Positions 6,632-6,872 of a DNA stretch of 6,872 nucleotides are shown piece after piece (position 1 is the first letter of the stretch; each line of letters starts with the position of its first letter). Source of the stretch: an uncultured Solobacterium sp. (GTDB taxonomy: Bacteria; Bacillota_I; Bacilli_A; Erysipelotrichales; Erysipelotrichaceae); NCBI GenBank assembly GCA_937910655.1, contig CALEMV010000316.1, positions 1 to 6,872 on the forward strand. The letters are read 5' to 3'. The notes beneath the pieces were generated by a model. The model was given only the letters and a program-made list of their open reading frames with translations. It searched no databases and was not told the DNA's origin. The position numbers and the translations under genes are program-made.

Positions 6632-6872
6632 ATGAGTAATATTCAAATTTCATTAGCTGAGGTAAGTGATACAGCAGCCAAACTACGTTCAACAAATCAA
6701 TTGATGTATGATGATTTATCTGCAATGCAGAAAGAAATTACATCGTTAAATGGTACTTGGGTTTCAGATGGTAGTGAGGAAATTCGCAATCGTTTCCAAT
6801 TGTTCGCAAATCGTTTTGAGAAGTATCGTGTACTGATTGATTCATATGCAAAGTTTTTAGATACAACAGTAT
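6632..6872 (+). CDS. Second WXG100-like protein, 3'-truncated by window edge
   Basis: The first 80 codons are visible and the frame stays open to the right edge. Start ATG 6632 is preceded by AAAGGAGG (6619-6626), 5 nt away and overlapping the stop of the gene before it. The product is helical and soluble with no signal peptide. Trp43 falls mid-protein where the WXG turn is expected, but the motif reads Trp-Val-Ser, with a Gly two residues later (47). The helix after it (EEIRNRFQLFANRFEKYRVL, 49-68) has Phe residues at the spacing common in Esx proteins. Its position, size and identical-register Trp relative to the upstream gene suggest the two are paralogues or heterodimer partners. It could be the N-terminal part of a longer LXG-type protein, but no end is visible to decide. 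Confidence 0.65.
   Translation, partial: MSNIQISLAEVSDTAAKLRSTNQLMYDDLSAMQKEITSLNGTWVSDGSEEIRNRFQLFANRFEKYRVLIDSYAKFLDTTV

Overview
The window comes from a low-to-moderate GC Gram-positive bacterium (Firmicutes/Bacillota). The signs are strong AGGAGG-type ribosome binding sites, A/T-leaning codon choice, GlpK, IF2 and YlxR proteins of Firmicutes type, and a pair of WXG100 genes. The trimmed nusA operon and the long charged tail on NusA would suit the Erysipelotrichia or a nearby lineage. That placement is an impression only, not something the sequence proves.

Layout, all on the + strand: (1) positions 2-1336 hold the 3' seven-eighths of a glycerol kinase gene (glpK), cut by the left edge. 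(2) Positions 1337-1439 hold a good sigma-A-type promoter followed at once by a 9-bp GNRA hairpin, which would form the 5' end of the next transcript. (3) Positions 1440-6237 form a compact translation/transcription-factor operon, rimP-nusA-ylxR-infB-rbfA. Most gaps are 2 to 9 nt, with one 83-nt gap before infB where other Firmicutes carry ylxQ. (4) A textbook intrinsic terminator follows rbfA. (5) Two tandem small genes of the WXG100 (Esx-like) superfamily follow; the second is cut by the right edge. They may be the first genes of a type VII secretion or LXG-toxin locus lying outside the window.

How the genes work together: RimP and RbfA act in 30S ribosomal subunit maturation, IF2 places initiator tRNA on the 30S subunit, NusA couples RNA polymerase pausing, termination and antitermination to translation, and YlxR is a small RNA-binding protein. 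Compared with the common Firmicutes order (rimP-nusA-ylxR-ylxQ-infB-[ylxP]-rbfA-truB-ribF), this operon lacks ylxQ and ylxP and ends right after rbfA.

Most notable points: a glycerol kinase that has lost the Firmicutes PTS-phosphorylation histidine but carries a Gly-x-Arg loop like the E. coli fructose-1,6-bisphosphate site; a NusA with a tail of about 236 residues, highly charged and ending in Tyr/Asp/Glu; a leader hairpin just after the predicted rimP transcription start; the empty ylxQ slot; and a divergent WXG100 pair in which one partner has Trp-Val-Ser in place of Trp-x-Gly. I see no wholly new system inside the window. The WXG100 pair at the right edge is the best lead towards one.
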